This document shows, piece after piece, positions 9,195 through 18,415 of a DNA stretch of 55,066 nucleotides (positions are counted from its first letter, which is position 1; each line of letters begins with the position of its first letter). The notes under the pieces are model-generated. The model saw only the letters and a program-made list of their open reading frames with translations. It was not told where the DNA came from and did no database searches. A program made the translations under genes and the position numbers. This DNA is from an uncultured Gammaproteobacteria bacterium (GTDB taxonomy: Bacteria > Pseudomonadota > Gammaproteobacteria > Pseudomonadales > Ketobacteraceae). The stretch covers positions 1-55,066 of the forward strand of contig CAJXXT010000007.1 of NCBI GenBank assembly GCA_913063495.1, given 5' to 3'.

Positions 9195-9908
9195 TTACTC
9201 TGCCTCCAATGACTGCAATTTGTCATCATCATGAAGATGGCTCGACAAAACCCCATCTTCCGTCAGCAGGCCATCCCTTAAGATAAGTGAACGATGATTG
9301 TATCGGCTAATCAACGATAAATCGTGTGTTGCAACCAGCACGGTGACACCCACGTTACTGAACTGTTGGAACAAGTCCATAATCTCCGCCGATAGTTCTG
9401 GGTCAAGGTTACCTGTAGGTTCATCCGCTAACAAAATAGGCGGTTTATTTACCACTGCCCTGGCAATACCAACCCGTTGTTGCTCCCCGCCCGATAACAT
9501 AATCGGCAAAAGGTTTTCCTTACTTAACAATCCCACCTTGTCCAAGGCCGCTCGAACTCGGCGTCCGGCATCTTTTCTACTGTAACCGCTGATCAATAAG
9601 GGTAACGCGACATTATCAAACACCGTTCGATCGAATAGCAGCTGGTGGTTTTGAAACACCATTCCTATCTTGCGCCGATAATAGGGCACACCCATCCGTG
9701 TAATTGCACTAAGATTCTGATTTTCAACAATAATCTGACCTTGAGTAGGTCGTTCTATTAAGGTCAGCAACTTCAACAGCGTACTTTTCCCAGCGCCAGA
9801 GTGACCGGTGAGAAAAGCCAATTCCCCAACGTCCAATTGGAATGACACCTGTTGCAACGCGTCCTTGCCATTGGCATAGCGTTTACATACTTGTTGAAAG
9901 CTAATCAT
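9195..9908 (-). CDS. ftsE: Cell division ATP-binding protein FtsE
   Basis: A 237-residue ABC ATPase. Walker A is GHSGAGKST, the Q-loop is FQNHQLL, the signature is LSGGEQQRVGIARA, Walker B is ILLADEPTGNLD and the switch histidine is in VATHD. FtsE couples ATP hydrolysis to FtsX and peptidoglycan hydrolase activation. It lies only a few bases after ftsY and abuts ftsX, the usual gene order. The length is normal, about 15 residues longer at the C terminus than E. coli FtsE. Confidence 0.96.
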   Translation of the reverse strand: MISFQQVCKRYANGKDALQQVSFQLDVGELAFLTGHSGAGKSTLLKLLTLIERPTQGQIIVENQNLSAITRMGVPYYRRKIGMVFQNHQLLFDRTVFDNVALPLLISGYSRKDAGRRVRAALDKVGLLSKENLLPIMLSGGEQQRVGIARAVVNKPPILLADEPTGNLDPELSAEIMDLFQQFSNVGVTVLVATHDLSLISRYNHRSLILRDGLLTEDGVLSSHLHDDDKLQSLEAE

Positions 9909-9913
9909 AGAAA

Positions 9914-11119
9914 TTACGTCAACTCTTCATCAAACAAGGCTTGTACAAACTCATCCGGATCAAAAGGGCGTAAATCATCGATTTGTTCACCTACACCGAT
10001 AAATTTAATCGGTACATCTGTTTTTTCCGCCAATGAGAACACAACACCACCTTTAGCAGTGCCGTCTAACTTAGTTAATGTGATACTACTCAAGTTTACC
10101 GCGTCATCAAATACTTGCACTTGGTTCAGTGCATTTTGACCAGTACCAGCATCCAATACCAACATCACTTCATGGGGGGCTTCAGCATCTAACTTACCCA
10201 AAACCCGTCGCACCTTTTCTAGCTCATCCATCAGGTGAGCCTTATTCTGTAAACGTCCTGCTGTGTCAGCAATTAATACATCGACATCTCTAGCTTGTGC
10301 AGCTTGCATAGCGTCATAAACCACAGAGGCGCTATCCGCCCCTTGATGCTGAGCAATCACTGGCACGTCATTTCTCGCACCCCAGACCTGTAGCTGCTCT
10401 ACTGCCGCAGCACGGAATGTGTCCCCTGCCGCTAACATGACTGTTTTTCCTTCATTTTGTAACCGTTTTGCCAACTTACCGATGGTGGTGGTTTTACCGA
10501 CACCATTCACCCCAACCATAAGAATAACGAAAGGTTTTTTACTGGTATCTATAACAAATTCAGACTTATCGTTTGCTAAAATCGCCCGTAGTTCTTCCTG
10601 CAACGCTACATATAACGCATCAGAATCATACAATTCTTGACGGCTTACTCTGTCGGTTAGTGCATCAATGATACGTTTTGTGGCATCAACACCCACATCG
10701 GAGACTAATAACTGTGTTTCAATGTCCTCAAACAGTTCATCATCAATCTCTTTTTTACCAATCAATAATGTCGACATACCTTTGGTAAAACTGGAGCGAG
10801 TTCGGCTTAAACCGCTGCGCACCTTTTTAAGGAATGATTTTTTATCTGTATCCTCCGACACCAAGCGCGGAGCCGTTTCCTCTATATCAGCAGGAGAATC
10901 TACAACATGGGTAGCTACAACAGGGGTTGCAGCAAGGGTATCAACAACTGAGTCATTGGCAGCAGTACCAACATTAACAAGAAAATATCGAGCAAAAACA
11001 TGCTGCTCAGTGGTTACCCCTGCAGGCAATTCATTGCTATTCGCACTACTTGCAGTAGTAACTTGTTGCTGAGAAAAATAGCGAGAAAAAACCGCTTGCT
11101 GCTGCGCCATATCGGCCAT
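9914..11119 (-). CDS. ftsY: Signal recognition particle receptor FtsY
   Basis: A 401-residue SRP receptor GTPase. The NG domain contains GVNGVGKTTTIGKLA (P loop), DTFRAAAVEQL, DTAGRLQNK, TKLDGTAKGG and the C-terminal GVGEQIDDLRPFDP, all typical. The acidic, low-complexity N-terminal A domain (about residues 1-100) mediates membrane association; here it contains two copies of a VF[S/A]RYF motif (residues 10-15 and 41-46). The ATG at 11119 is preceded by GAGGTT. Downstream genes ftsE and ftsX are in the same operon; the M16 peptidase gene upstream is divergent. Confidence 0.96.
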   Translation of the reverse strand: MADMAQQQAVFSRYFSQQQVTTASSANSNELPAGVTTEQHVFARYFLVNVGTAANDSVVDTLAATPVVATHVVDSPADIEETAPRLVSEDTDKKSFLKKVRSGLSRTRSSFTKGMSTLLIGKKEIDDELFEDIETQLLVSDVGVDATKRIIDALTDRVSRQELYDSDALYVALQEELRAILANDKSEFVIDTSKKPFVILMVGVNGVGKTTTIGKLAKRLQNEGKTVMLAAGDTFRAAAVEQLQVWGARNDVPVIAQHQGADSASVVYDAMQAAQARDVDVLIADTAGRLQNKAHLMDELEKVRRVLGKLDAEAPHEVMLVLDAGTGQNALNQVQVFDDAVNLSSITLTKLDGTAKGGVVFSLAEKTDVPIKFIGVGEQIDDLRPFDPDEFVQALFDEELT

Positions 11120-11228
11120 GATGGAACCTCTACCCTATTCGCACTGTCATTAATACAAAGATCGGTTATCCTACCACTTTCGTTAAGCCCTAAACATTGA
11201 AAAAGTCATTTTGTTGGATGTTAAACAT

Positions 11229-12704
11229 ATGAAGCAGCGAAACACTCGCAAACCACACAAACCATTCACTACCTTGACTTTATTAAAGGCCACGGTATTA
11301 CCTTTATTGCTTGGCTTCAGCACGATTCAATCGCAATCTGCTGTAGCAACAGAGCCTCAAGCCACCCCAACATCGGCACTTTTGAAAAGCAATTCACAAC
11401 AAGAGTTAGCGCAAGACACACAGCAAAAATCTGCCTCCCCCAGTGATCGAACGTTTACCCATACATTAAAAAATGGCTTAAAAGTCATTGTCAGAGAAGA
11501 CCATCGAGCACCCGTGATGGTTAGCCAAATTTGGTACCGTGTTGGTTCTAGTTATGAACCTGTAGGGATCACCGGAGTTTCTCATGTTTTAGAGCACATG
11601 ATGTTTAAAGGTACCCACAACGTACCCACCGATGAATTCTCTAAACTCATTTCCAGTTACGGGGGGTCTGAAAACGCCTTCACCTCCTATGACTTCACCG
11701 GTTATTACCAAATGATGAACGCCAACAATCTGCCTCTAAGTATGGAACTTGAAGCCGATCGTATGGTGAATGCCATTTTCCCTGAAGATGAATTTTTAAA
11801 AGAAATTGAAGTTGTCAAAGAAGAACGCCGCTTACGCACTGATGATAACCCCAACTCCCGCACCTATGAGCGCTTCTTAGCGGCAGCTTATATTTCCAGT
11901 GGATATCACACTCCTATCATTGGTTGGATGCATGACCTAGACAAACTCACCTATAAAGATGCACTGGATTGGTACCACACCTGGTACGCACCTAATAACG
12001 CTACATTAATTGTTGTCGGTGACGTTAAACACAGTGATGTATTCTCCTTAGCAGAACGTTATTTTGGACCTCTTGAAGCCAAACCGCTGCCTAAAGTAGA
12101 ACCCCCTTTAGAAGTAGCAGGCTTAGGGGAACGACGCATTGAAGTCGAACTCACCGCCCGAGTACCGGCGCTTTATATTGGCTACAATGTTCCTGGCATT
12201 AATACCGTAACCGAAGAATGGGAAGTATACGCCCTACGAATGTTAGCGGGTGTATTGGACGGCGGTTACAGCGCCAGAATTGAAACCGAATTGATACGAA
12301 AACAACAAATTACTGCCAGTGCTGGTGCAAGTTACGGAGGATTTTCTCGAGGCGATACGTTATTTTTCTTAAGCGGGGTTCCTAACCAAAACCATACCGT
12401 GGAGGATGTCGAAGCCGCGCTAATGGATCAAATATCACGCTTAAAAACAGAATTGGCAAAACCGGAAGAACTTGCACGCGTTCAAGCCCAGGTCATTTCT
12501 GGAATTATCTACCAACAAGATTCTATCTCTAGCCAAGCAAACCAAATTGGTCGCATGGAAAGTATCGGGCGATCATGGCAAGAAATGGACAAATTTGCAG
12601 AAAACCTAAAAGCGATCACACCGGAACAAATCCGCCAAGTTGCTGAAAAATACTTAGTAAAGAATAGAAAAACTGTGGCGATTTTGACGCCAAAGGCTCA
12701 ATAA
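11229..12704 (+). CDS. M16 family zinc peptidase, catalytic partner
   Basis: Start chosen at ATG 11229 (MKQRNTRK); a TTG at 11211 is also open. A signal-peptide-like region (hydrophobic about residues 18-38) precedes the mature protein. It carries the inverted zinc motif HVLEH in SHVLEHMMFKGT and the downstream glutamate in EVVKEERRLRTDDNP, so the M16 catalytic site is complete. About 491 residues form two M16 domains. Homologous paired peptidases lie beside ftsYEX and rsmD in Pseudomonas. It probably forms a periplasmic heterodimer with the next gene product; its physiological substrate is not known from sequence. Confidence 0.9.
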   Translation: MKQRNTRKPHKPFTTLTLLKATVLPLLLGFSTIQSQSAVATEPQATPTSALLKSNSQQELAQDTQQKSASPSDRTFTHTLKNGLKVIVREDHRAPVMVSQIWYRVGSSYEPVGITGVSHVLEHMMFKGTHNVPTDEFSKLISSYGGSENAFTSYDFTGYYQMMNANNLPLSMELEADRMVNAIFPEDEFLKEIEVVKEERRLRTDDNPNSRTYERFLAAAYISSGYHTPIIGWMHDLDKLTYKDALDWYHTWYAPNNATLIVVGDVKHSDVFSLAERYFGPLEAKPLPKVEPPLEVAGLGERRIEVELTARVPALYIGYNVPGINTVTEEWEVYALRMLAGVLDGGYSARIETELIRKQQITASAGASYGGFSRGDTLFFLSGVPNQNHTVEDVEAALMDQISRLKTELAKPEELARVQAQVISGIIYQQDSISSQANQIGRMESIGRSWQEMDKFAENLKAITPEQIRQVAEKYLVKNRKTVAILTPKAQ

Positions 12705-12764
12705 AAATTGCAAACCCATACCAGCTATTCCGGTAAACGCTTCGCTTGGTATAAATGCTGCGCC

Positions 12765-12787
12765 AGGAGGTCCGCCAACCTCCTTTT
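12765..12787 (+). terminator. Hairpin between the two M16 peptidase genes
   Basis: A 7-bp stem AGGAGGT / ACCTCCT with loop CCGCCA is followed by TTT. It lies 61 bases after the first M16 stop and could be a weak terminator or attenuator lowering expression of the second gene. The short T-run makes full termination uncertain. Confidence 0.5.
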
Positions 12788-12829
12788 ATACAATTTAATT
12801 TAGAAAACACCTCATTTTAGGACATAATA

Positions 12830-14395
12830 ATGGCTAACAATTCGCCTTTTAAAACCACCGAACAACGACAACGTTTTAGTCGAAAAACATTAAACATCAT
12901 CATCATTACCGTCTCGATTATGATTGTATTGTTTTACAACATGCCCGGTGCAAAAATCCCCGATAACTTTAACGGCAACGTTGTCAGCAACACTATAGAA
13001 GAAGAAAGCACTCTCGATAACAACAGTCCTGACAAAACAGAAGAACAACAAACCCAAACCAAACCTTTTATCCCCGAAGACCACCTTTCATCCTTAGCAC
13101 TTATCGCTAAAGCCACACCCAATGCCCACAGTATCGATATCCAATCATGGAACACCACTAAAGGTGCCCAAGTGCTCTTTGTCGAAGCATCGGAAGTTCC
13201 CATGTTAGATATTCGTTTAGTGTTTAATGCAGGCGGCGCACGCGACCCAAAAACATTACCAGGGCTCGCGTTATTAACCAATGGTATGATCACCGAAGGA
13301 TCAAAAACACATAACGTTGATGAAATCGCTGCACACTTTGAAAGTCTAGGAGCCGTACTGAAAAATGGCTCTTACCGCGACATGGCAACCCTCTCACTAC
13401 GTACATTATCAGATAACGACCTTCGGCAAAAAGCACTGGAGGTTTTCTACGGAATTATCTCAACACCAACATTCCCTAACGATAGTTTCCAACGTTTATT
13501 AAAGCAACTCACACTTGGCCTGAAACACGAAAAACAAAACCCAAAACAACTTGTTAATCGACAGTTTTTTCAATCTTTATATCCAGACCACCCTTATGGA
13601 CATCGTACCCAAGGTACTGACGATAGCCTAAAAAAAATAACCATCAATGACCTAAAAGAATTCTATTCCACATATTACGTTAGTAGCAATATGGTAATTG
13701 CTATTACCGGAGACATCCAACGTAACGAAGCAGAAACTATCGCTAACGCCATTGATAGTACGCTGAAACAAGGAAGTCCCGCTCCCCGTTTACCAACACC
13801 CGCTTCTCTTGTAGAAAAACAAGATCATTTTATAGAATTCCCTTCGAGCCAATCTCATGTGCTAATGGGGACGTTAGGTATTAAACGCGGTAACGATGAC
13901 TGGCCCGCATTAGTGTTAGGCAACCGAATCTTAGGCGGGGGTGGGTTTGGCTCACGACTGACAAAAACAATTCGCCAAGACAAAGGCCTTGTGTATAGCG
14001 TCTACAGTAATTTTTCAGCCATGGCTGTCAATGGCCCCTTTATAATGGGCTTACAAACCAAAAATGCATCTCGACAAGAAGCCAGTGAACTCATGCTTAG
14101 TATTTTGAATGAATTTATCTCACAAGGCCCTACCGAAAAAGAACTTACCGAAGCGAAACAACATTTATTAGGAAACTTCCCTTTAAATATCGCCAGCAAT
14201 AGCAGCATTGTTGGTTATTTAGGAACCATTGGATTTTATAATTTACCTTTGGACTATTTAGAGATGTATCCAAAGAAATTAGAAAAAGTGACCATTAACG
14301 ACATCAAAAAAGCCTTTGAAAAAAACATTAATCGAGAGACATTAATCACCATAGCCTTAGGTAAAAAAGACATCACAGAAGAAAAAGTACGTTAA
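12830..14395 (+). CDS. M16 family peptidase, non-catalytic partner
   Basis: A 521-residue protein with a single N-terminal membrane segment (about 21-41) and a polar linker. Two M16-like domains follow. At the position of HxxEH it reads LALLTNGMITEG, so the zinc ligands are missing. It keeps the C-terminal R/Y region (TIRQDKGLVYSVYS) that positions substrate in M16 partners. This split of functions is typical of heterodimeric M16B peptidases, in which the inactive subunit supplies the substrate-binding Arg-Tyr pair. It is probably membrane-anchored and faces the periplasm. Its stop is followed one base later by the rsmD start. Confidence 0.88.
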   Translation: MANNSPFKTTEQRQRFSRKTLNIIIITVSIMIVLFYNMPGAKIPDNFNGNVVSNTIEEESTLDNNSPDKTEEQQTQTKPFIPEDHLSSLALIAKATPNAHSIDIQSWNTTKGAQVLFVEASEVPMLDIRLVFNAGGARDPKTLPGLALLTNGMITEGSKTHNVDEIAAHFESLGAVLKNGSYRDMATLSLRTLSDNDLRQKALEVFYGIISTPTFPNDSFQRLLKQLTLGLKHEKQNPKQLVNRQFFQSLYPDHPYGHRTQGTDDSLKKITINDLKEFYSTYYVSSNMVIAITGDIQRNEAETIANAIDSTLKQGSPAPRLPTPASLVEKQDHFIEFPSSQSHVLMGTLGIKRGNDDWPALVLGNRILGGGGFGSRLTKTIRQDKGLVYSVYSNFSAMAVNGPFIMGLQTKNASRQEASELMLSILNEFISQGPTEKELTEAKQHLLGNFPLNIASNSSIVGYLGTIGFYNLPLDYLEMYPKKLEKVTINDIKKAFEKNINRETLITIALGKKDITEEKVR

Positions 14396-14396
14396 T

Positions 14397-15032
14397 ATGC
14401 CGAGAAAACGTCAACCACCAAAAAATACAGCTGCCAACAATACATCCAGTAATGTTTCCAGCAAAGCACCTAAGAACAGCCACCACCAATTACGTATTAT
14501 TGGCGGACAATGGCGCAGCCGTAAATTGAGCTTCACCGCCATTGAAGGGCTTCGCCCGACACAAGACCGCGTAAGAGAAACATTATTTAATTGGCTTATG
14601 TATGACGTAGAGGGTGTTAACTGTTTAGATGTTTTTGCCGGCAGTGGCGCATTAGGATTAGAAGCCTTATCCCGCGGTGCCAAACATGTACAATTTGTCG
14701 AAAAATCTCAAAACGCAGCAAAACAAATCAACCAACATTTAGTAACTCTGAACTGCTCACGGGGAAAAGTAACAAACACCGACGCATTACAATTCTTATC
14801 AGCACCCGCAAACCATGCATTTGACGTAATATTCTTAGACCCCCCGTTTAATCAGGATCTATTAATCCCCTGTTGTGAATTATTAATGCAACAAGGTTAC
14901 TGCCAAGCAGATACCTTTATTTATGTTGAAGCAGAACCCGATGTCGATTTATCAAAACTGCCTGATCAATGGCATGTGGTAAAAGATAAAAGTCAGTCGT
15001 CAAAACATGTGGTGTTGTATCAGCAGCAATAA
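14397..15032 (+). CDS. rsmD: 16S rRNA (guanine966-N2)-methyltransferase RsmD
   Basis: A 211-residue SAM-dependent methyltransferase. The N-terminal about 30 residues are basic and low-complexity, and the conserved core begins at LRIIGGQWRSRKL. Motif I is VFAGSGALGLEALSRGA, and the catalytic NPPY-like motif is DPPF in FLDPPFNQD. GLRPTQDRVRETLFNWL is an RsmD signature. It methylates G966 of 16S rRNA during 30S assembly. It starts one base after the stop of the M16 partner gene, consistent with coupling. Confidence 0.94.
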   Translation: MPRKRQPPKNTAANNTSSNVSSKAPKNSHHQLRIIGGQWRSRKLSFTAIEGLRPTQDRVRETLFNWLMYDVEGVNCLDVFAGSGALGLEALSRGAKHVQFVEKSQNAAKQINQHLVTLNCSRGKVTNTDALQFLSAPANHAFDVIFLDPPFNQDLLIPCCELLMQQGYCQADTFIYVEAEPDVDLSKLPDQWHVVKDKSQSSKHVVLYQQQ

Positions 15033-15177
15033 ATCTAGTAACTATTCAGTGAATCTCCAAATCTTGCTAATCTAGGGCGGTCTTCAGGTTCATCAAACCA
15101 TAACCAACTAAGCTTAGGTTACTATTCAAACTATTGTCATTACCACCTATTCCCGTCTATTCTAAAAGGATAACTCT

Positions 15178-16593
15178 ATGGGAGGTGACATGAGCATATC
15201 GAACCAAATACAAAGCTGCCTAACTGAACAAGGCATTCAATTTACCATCATCAGTGGTGAAGCAGTGAATCCATTGCACCAATTACGCAGCGCCAATGAA
15301 GTATCCAGCAACGCAATTGTCACCATGGTGGTATTAGAAGACTCTATCGGCAAAATTCAACTACTCATGCCTGCCAACAGCTTTCTCGACCTCACCCACC
15401 TATGTGAAGCTCTAGGTCGAAACTTCCAAGGTATCACCAAAGAAGCCAGTACCCGGCTAGCTGAAAAACATGGGGCAGAAAAAATCCCCGCTATCCCACT
15501 GCTTAACGACATTCCCACCGTTGTCGACAAAACGTTGCTCAATAGCGACAAACTCTACCTCGAAGTAGGCAACTCCGAATCCTATCTAGAGCTAAGCCAA
15601 CAAGAATTTCTCAAACTTGTCGAAACCGCAGAATCCGGTGACTACTGCATCCCAACAACCGATTTAACACCACAAAATGCGACCGACAAAGAAAGTAACG
15701 TAAAACAAATTAACCAAGCGGTTGAGCAATTTACCACATTGCGGATTCAACAACGCCTAGAACAAACATTGGAAATGCCACCGCTACCGGAAACCGCAGA
15801 GCGTATTATTCAACTGCGCATCAATCCAGAAGCCGGTGTTGGTGAACTGGCAGAAGTAGTAGAAAAAGATCCCAGCCTTGCCGCTCAAGTTGTAAGCTGG
15901 GCAAGTTCTCCTTACTACGCCGCCCCCGGCACCATAAAGTCAGTACACGATGCGGTTGTTAGGGTTCTCGGGTTTGACCTCGTCATTAACTTAGCGCTGG
16001 GGTTATCTCTCGGTAAAACCGTAGAAATCCCCAATGATGGCCCTCATGGCATCACCCCGTATTGGCAGCAGGCCGTGTGTAGTGCGGCAATGATGGAGGG
16101 ATTGGTCAAAGCCATGTCTCCAGATGCCCGACCATCAATGGGTTTAGCCTATCTTAGCGGGTTGTTACACAACTACGGATATTTGGTGCTCGCACATATT
16201 TTTCCACCCTATTTCTCCCTTATTAACCGATACATAGAGGCAAACCCACATGTTTGCCACGTTCATGTAGAACATCATTTGTTAGGGCTAACACGGGATC
16301 AGATTGGCGGGGCATTGATGGAATGCTGGAATATGCCAGAAGAGGTGGTCACCGCCTTACGTTACCAACATTCCCCAAATCACGGTGACAAACACGCGAT
16401 TTACAGCCAACTATTATCGGTTGCCACACAAGCGATGATAAATGCTGATTTGATACAGGGACCCAAAAAACAGCTTGATGCAGCACTATTAACCACATTA
16501 ACGCTCGATGCTGATGATGTTGAAGCGGTTGTTCAACGTCTAGCAGAAAGTAAGGATGACCTTATGTCGATGGCGCGAACGTTAGAAGGGTAA
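15178..16593 (+). CDS. YbaK/aminoacyl-tRNA deacylase-like plus HDOD domain protein
   Basis: A 471-residue cytoplasmic protein. Residues about 1-150 resemble the YbaK/ProX-type editing domain (SISNQIQSCLTEQGIQFTII start, VTMVVLEDSIGKIQLLMP core, and AIPLLNDIPTVVDKTLL). Residues about 195-400 form an HDOD domain (LPPLPETAERIIQLR-type start, DPSLAAQVVSWASSPYYA, and SGLLHNYGYLVLAHIFP). HDOD proteins are usually signalling adaptors. Two starts are possible: ATG 15178 (AAGGA upstream) and ATG 15190, which has a very strong GGAGGTGA; I kept the first. Whether the deacylase domain is active is unclear. Confidence 0.8.
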   Translation: MGGDMSISNQIQSCLTEQGIQFTIISGEAVNPLHQLRSANEVSSNAIVTMVVLEDSIGKIQLLMPANSFLDLTHLCEALGRNFQGITKEASTRLAEKHGAEKIPAIPLLNDIPTVVDKTLLNSDKLYLEVGNSESYLELSQQEFLKLVETAESGDYCIPTTDLTPQNATDKESNVKQINQAVEQFTTLRIQQRLEQTLEMPPLPETAERIIQLRINPEAGVGELAEVVEKDPSLAAQVVSWASSPYYAAPGTIKSVHDAVVRVLGFDLVINLALGLSLGKTVEIPNDGPHGITPYWQQAVCSAAMMEGLVKAMSPDARPSMGLAYLSGLLHNYGYLVLAHIFPPYFSLINRYIEANPHVCHVHVEHHLLGLTRDQIGGALMECWNMPEEVVTALRYQHSPNHGDKHAIYSQLLSVATQAMINADLIQGPKKQLDAALLTTLTLDADDVEAVVQRLAESKDDLMSMARTLEG

Positions 16594-16622
16594 ATTCCCA
16601 CAAGCACGCCATTTTGATACAT

Positions 16623-16653
16623 GCGCTAGCAGGCATTAATTGCCTGCCAGCGC
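16623..16653. terminator. Hairpin at a convergent gene end
   Basis: Stem GCGC-TA-GCAGGC pairs with GCCTGC-CA-GCGC around loop ATTAATT, overlapping the stop of the minus-strand gene and lying 30 bases after the plus-strand stop. It has no strong T-tract, so it may be a transcript-end stabiliser rather than an intrinsic terminator. Confidence 0.4.
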
Positions 16654-17565
16654 GGTATCATTGTAAACATCACGCCTTGCCTTTTTAAACGCATTTAGTA
16701 TTGCGTCTTCACACAACCCCATAAAAACTTCAAACTCAGGCGTTTCATATTGCGTAATTAACTGCCGAATGTCGCTACTTGAGGTTTGTTTAAACAAATA
16801 TAGATAAAACACCCGAGCATTTTCGTTGATATGGCTGCCTACTCGCTGTCGGTATTCTACCAATTCTTTTTCCAACACCTCTTCTGGCAGCTCCTGGCTC
16901 GACTTCATCCAAGATACATTGGCCAATAAGCTTTTTCTCAACTCAACTTTTATTTCGGTTTCAATACGTGTTTGTCGTAATGAATAATCAAGCGCCTCTA
17001 CAAGTCCCACACGGATTTTATTCGGCTCACGCTCTTGGAGTTGCACCTTATAACTGCGCATATGCCCATAAGCCACGTCATTATCCGCATCGTCTTGTAA
17101 TTGCCTAAAATTCAATACATCGGGGGCTTGCAGCATCTTTTTGACCACAACAAGCTGGTTCTCAGACATTCGTGACTGCAGATAACTCAAAATGCTTTGT
17201 TTTATATCTGATGCCTGCAAACGCGCTTTAAGATTGGCTCGTAGCAATTTAAGTTCTTGACCTGTTAGCTGCATCGCCGACGCTTCGAGGTTACCAATTT
17301 CTTGGTTAATCAACGCTGGCATTTGCCGCAACAATTCATAAACACCACTTTCATGCAGTGCATACTTAATCATCAATTGCTGGTTAGCTTCTGTCTTTGC
17401 ACTCATAAAGGGAGATATGGGTTGTTGGAATACATCACTCGCCGTATTGGCTTGCGCATTCACCAACCCTCCCGAAAGGGACAATATCAATGCAGATGTT
17501 GCACCTGCTATCCATTTCACACGAGAAGAAATACCATTCGCCCTAAAGTATGTTACTTGTGACAT
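16636..17565 (-). CDS. Exported helical protein of unknown function
   Basis: About 309 residues from ATG 17565 (MSQVTYFRA), with GGGGG upstream; a TTG at 17580 is also in frame. A signal peptide (hydrophobic about 22-38) ends near GLVNAQA, so the mature protein is probably periplasmic. The rest is predicted mostly helical and charged, without cysteines apart from one near the end. The C-terminal part (VFYLYLFKQTSSSDIRQLI followed by TQYETPEFEVF) vaguely resembles DUF2059-like repeats, but I cannot assign it. It is followed by an SCP2-like gene and the HU/rubredoxin group. Function unknown. Confidence 0.7.
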   Translation of the reverse strand: MSQVTYFRANGISSRVKWIAGATSALILSLSGGLVNAQANTASDVFQQPISPFMSAKTEANQQLMIKYALHESGVYELLRQMPALINQEIGNLEASAMQLTGQELKLLRANLKARLQASDIKQSILSYLQSRMSENQLVVVKKMLQAPDVLNFRQLQDDADNDVAYGHMRSYKVQLQEREPNKIRVGLVEALDYSLRQTRIETEIKVELRKSLLANVSWMKSSQELPEEVLEKELVEYRQRVGSHINENARVFYLYLFKQTSSSDIRQLITQYETPEFEVFMGLCEDAILNAFKKARRDVYNDTALAGN

Positions 17566-17633
17566 AAAAGGCCCCCACAAACCTCTATAAATTGTTCACG
17601 CACTCCAAGTATAGCCCTATATCTGGGGCTTAA

Positions 17634-17660
17634 ATAACAACCTATAAAAAAGGTTGTTAT
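17634..17660 (-). terminator. Hairpin at the end of the SCP2-like gene
   Basis: The 9-bp perfect inverted repeat ATAACAACC (17634-17642) / GGTTGTTAT (17652-17660) overlaps the stop codon. The A-rich loop gives a U-run inside the loop rather than after the stem in the minus-strand transcript, so intrinsic termination is uncertain. Confidence 0.35.
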
Positions 17661-18043
17661 GTTTTTTTCTTTTTCTTCTTGGGTGGCAAATATTTGCTAA
17701 TACCCATGAACCACATCATCAAACTAACATCACCATCCGTTTTGATATCTTGGGCTTGCATACCCTTCATAAAAACTGCAGGGTCTTTACCAGCAGCCAT
17801 GATTGTTTCAAAGGCATAAGCTGCATCTTTGAACGCTAACGTCATGGAGGGCTGATGGTGAATACCAGGGGAAGCAGTCACACGGCCGTTCGCAACATGA
17901 TAATGACGACCAATACCACCATCAATGGTTCGAAATTGCAGTACAAAATCTTTATCGTCTAATTGCTTTTGAAAACCTTCATTGTGTCGACTTAACCAGC
18001 TCATGCGCCACCCAAGAATCAACAACATAATCCAAAATTTCAT
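17657..18043 (-). CDS. SCP2 sterol-transfer-like protein
   Basis: A 128-residue protein. A hydrophobic N-terminal stretch (residues 1-15) is followed by a compact alpha/beta domain matching the SCP2 pattern: strands around FVLQFRTIDGGIGRHYHV, TASPGIHHQPSMTLAFKD, a helix FETIMAAGKDPAVFMKGM, then DIKTDGDVSLMMWFM. Such domains bind lipids or sterols, or serve as lipid-exchange accessory domains. The tail is a run of lysines (KKKKKK). It lies between the helical exported protein and the HU gene. A role in lipid handling is inferred from fold only. Confidence 0.7.
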   Translation of the reverse strand: MKFWIMLLILGWRMSWLSRHNEGFQKQLDDKDFVLQFRTIDGGIGRHYHVANGRVTASPGIHHQPSMTLAFKDAAYAFETIMAAGKDPAVFMKGMQAQDIKTDGDVSLMMWFMGISKYLPPKKKKKKT

Positions 18044-18065
18044 ATTCTTACTCTACTGGGCAGTT

Positions 18066-18098
18066 ACAACACCCAACAACGTGTTGTATAGGTGTTGT
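18066..18098. repeat. Nested inverted repeat between HU-like and SCP2-like genes
   Basis: ACAACACC (18066-18073) pairs with GGTGTTGT (18091-18098), and inside it CAACA-ACG-TGTTG forms a second stem. It lies upstream of the SCP2-like start and could end HU transcription or act as an operator. Confidence 0.4.
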
Positions 18099-18129
18099 GC
18101 AGGCCATTTGGAAGGGGGTAGTTACAACG

Positions 18130-18411
18130 TTATGACTGTGCTGCAACGTTATCTTTTAGTGCTTTTCCAGGTTTAAAGTGCACGCCATTACTTGCGGCAA
18201 TTTTGATGGTTTCGCCCGTTTGAGGGTTACGCCCATCACGTGCAGCTCTGGGCCGCACATCAAAAGCACCAAACCCAATAAAACTGACTCGATCATTTCG
18301 GCTTAACGCCAACGTTATCTCGTCCAATATCACATTAAGCACGTCTCTTGCATCATCTTTCGAGATCGACAGTTGCTCTGCTAACTGGGCTTCTAGATCA
18401 GTTTTAATCAT
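18130..18411 (-). CDS. HU/IHF family DNA-binding protein
   Basis: A 93-residue histone-like protein. The signature GFGAFDVRPRAARDGRNPQT, then GETIKIAASNGVHFKPGKALKD, fits the HU/IHF beta-arm and C-terminal helix, including RNPxTG with its tip proline. It binds and bends DNA as a dimer. In Pseudomonas a similar HU-like gene lies near the rubredoxin genes, as here. It differs enough from HupB to be a separate paralogue. Its start is only five bases from the rubredoxin stop, so the two are probably co-transcribed. Confidence 0.92.
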   Translation of the reverse strand: MIKTDLEAQLAEQLSISKDDARDVLNVILDEITLALSRNDRVSFIGFGAFDVRPRAARDGRNPQTGETIKIAASNGVHFKPGKALKDNVAAQS

Positions 18412-18415
18412 TGAT

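Noticed and set aside
15033-15177. AACTAAGCTTAGGTT near-palindrome upstream of the HDOD gene
   Set aside because: Short, imperfect and unsupported by position or other copies.
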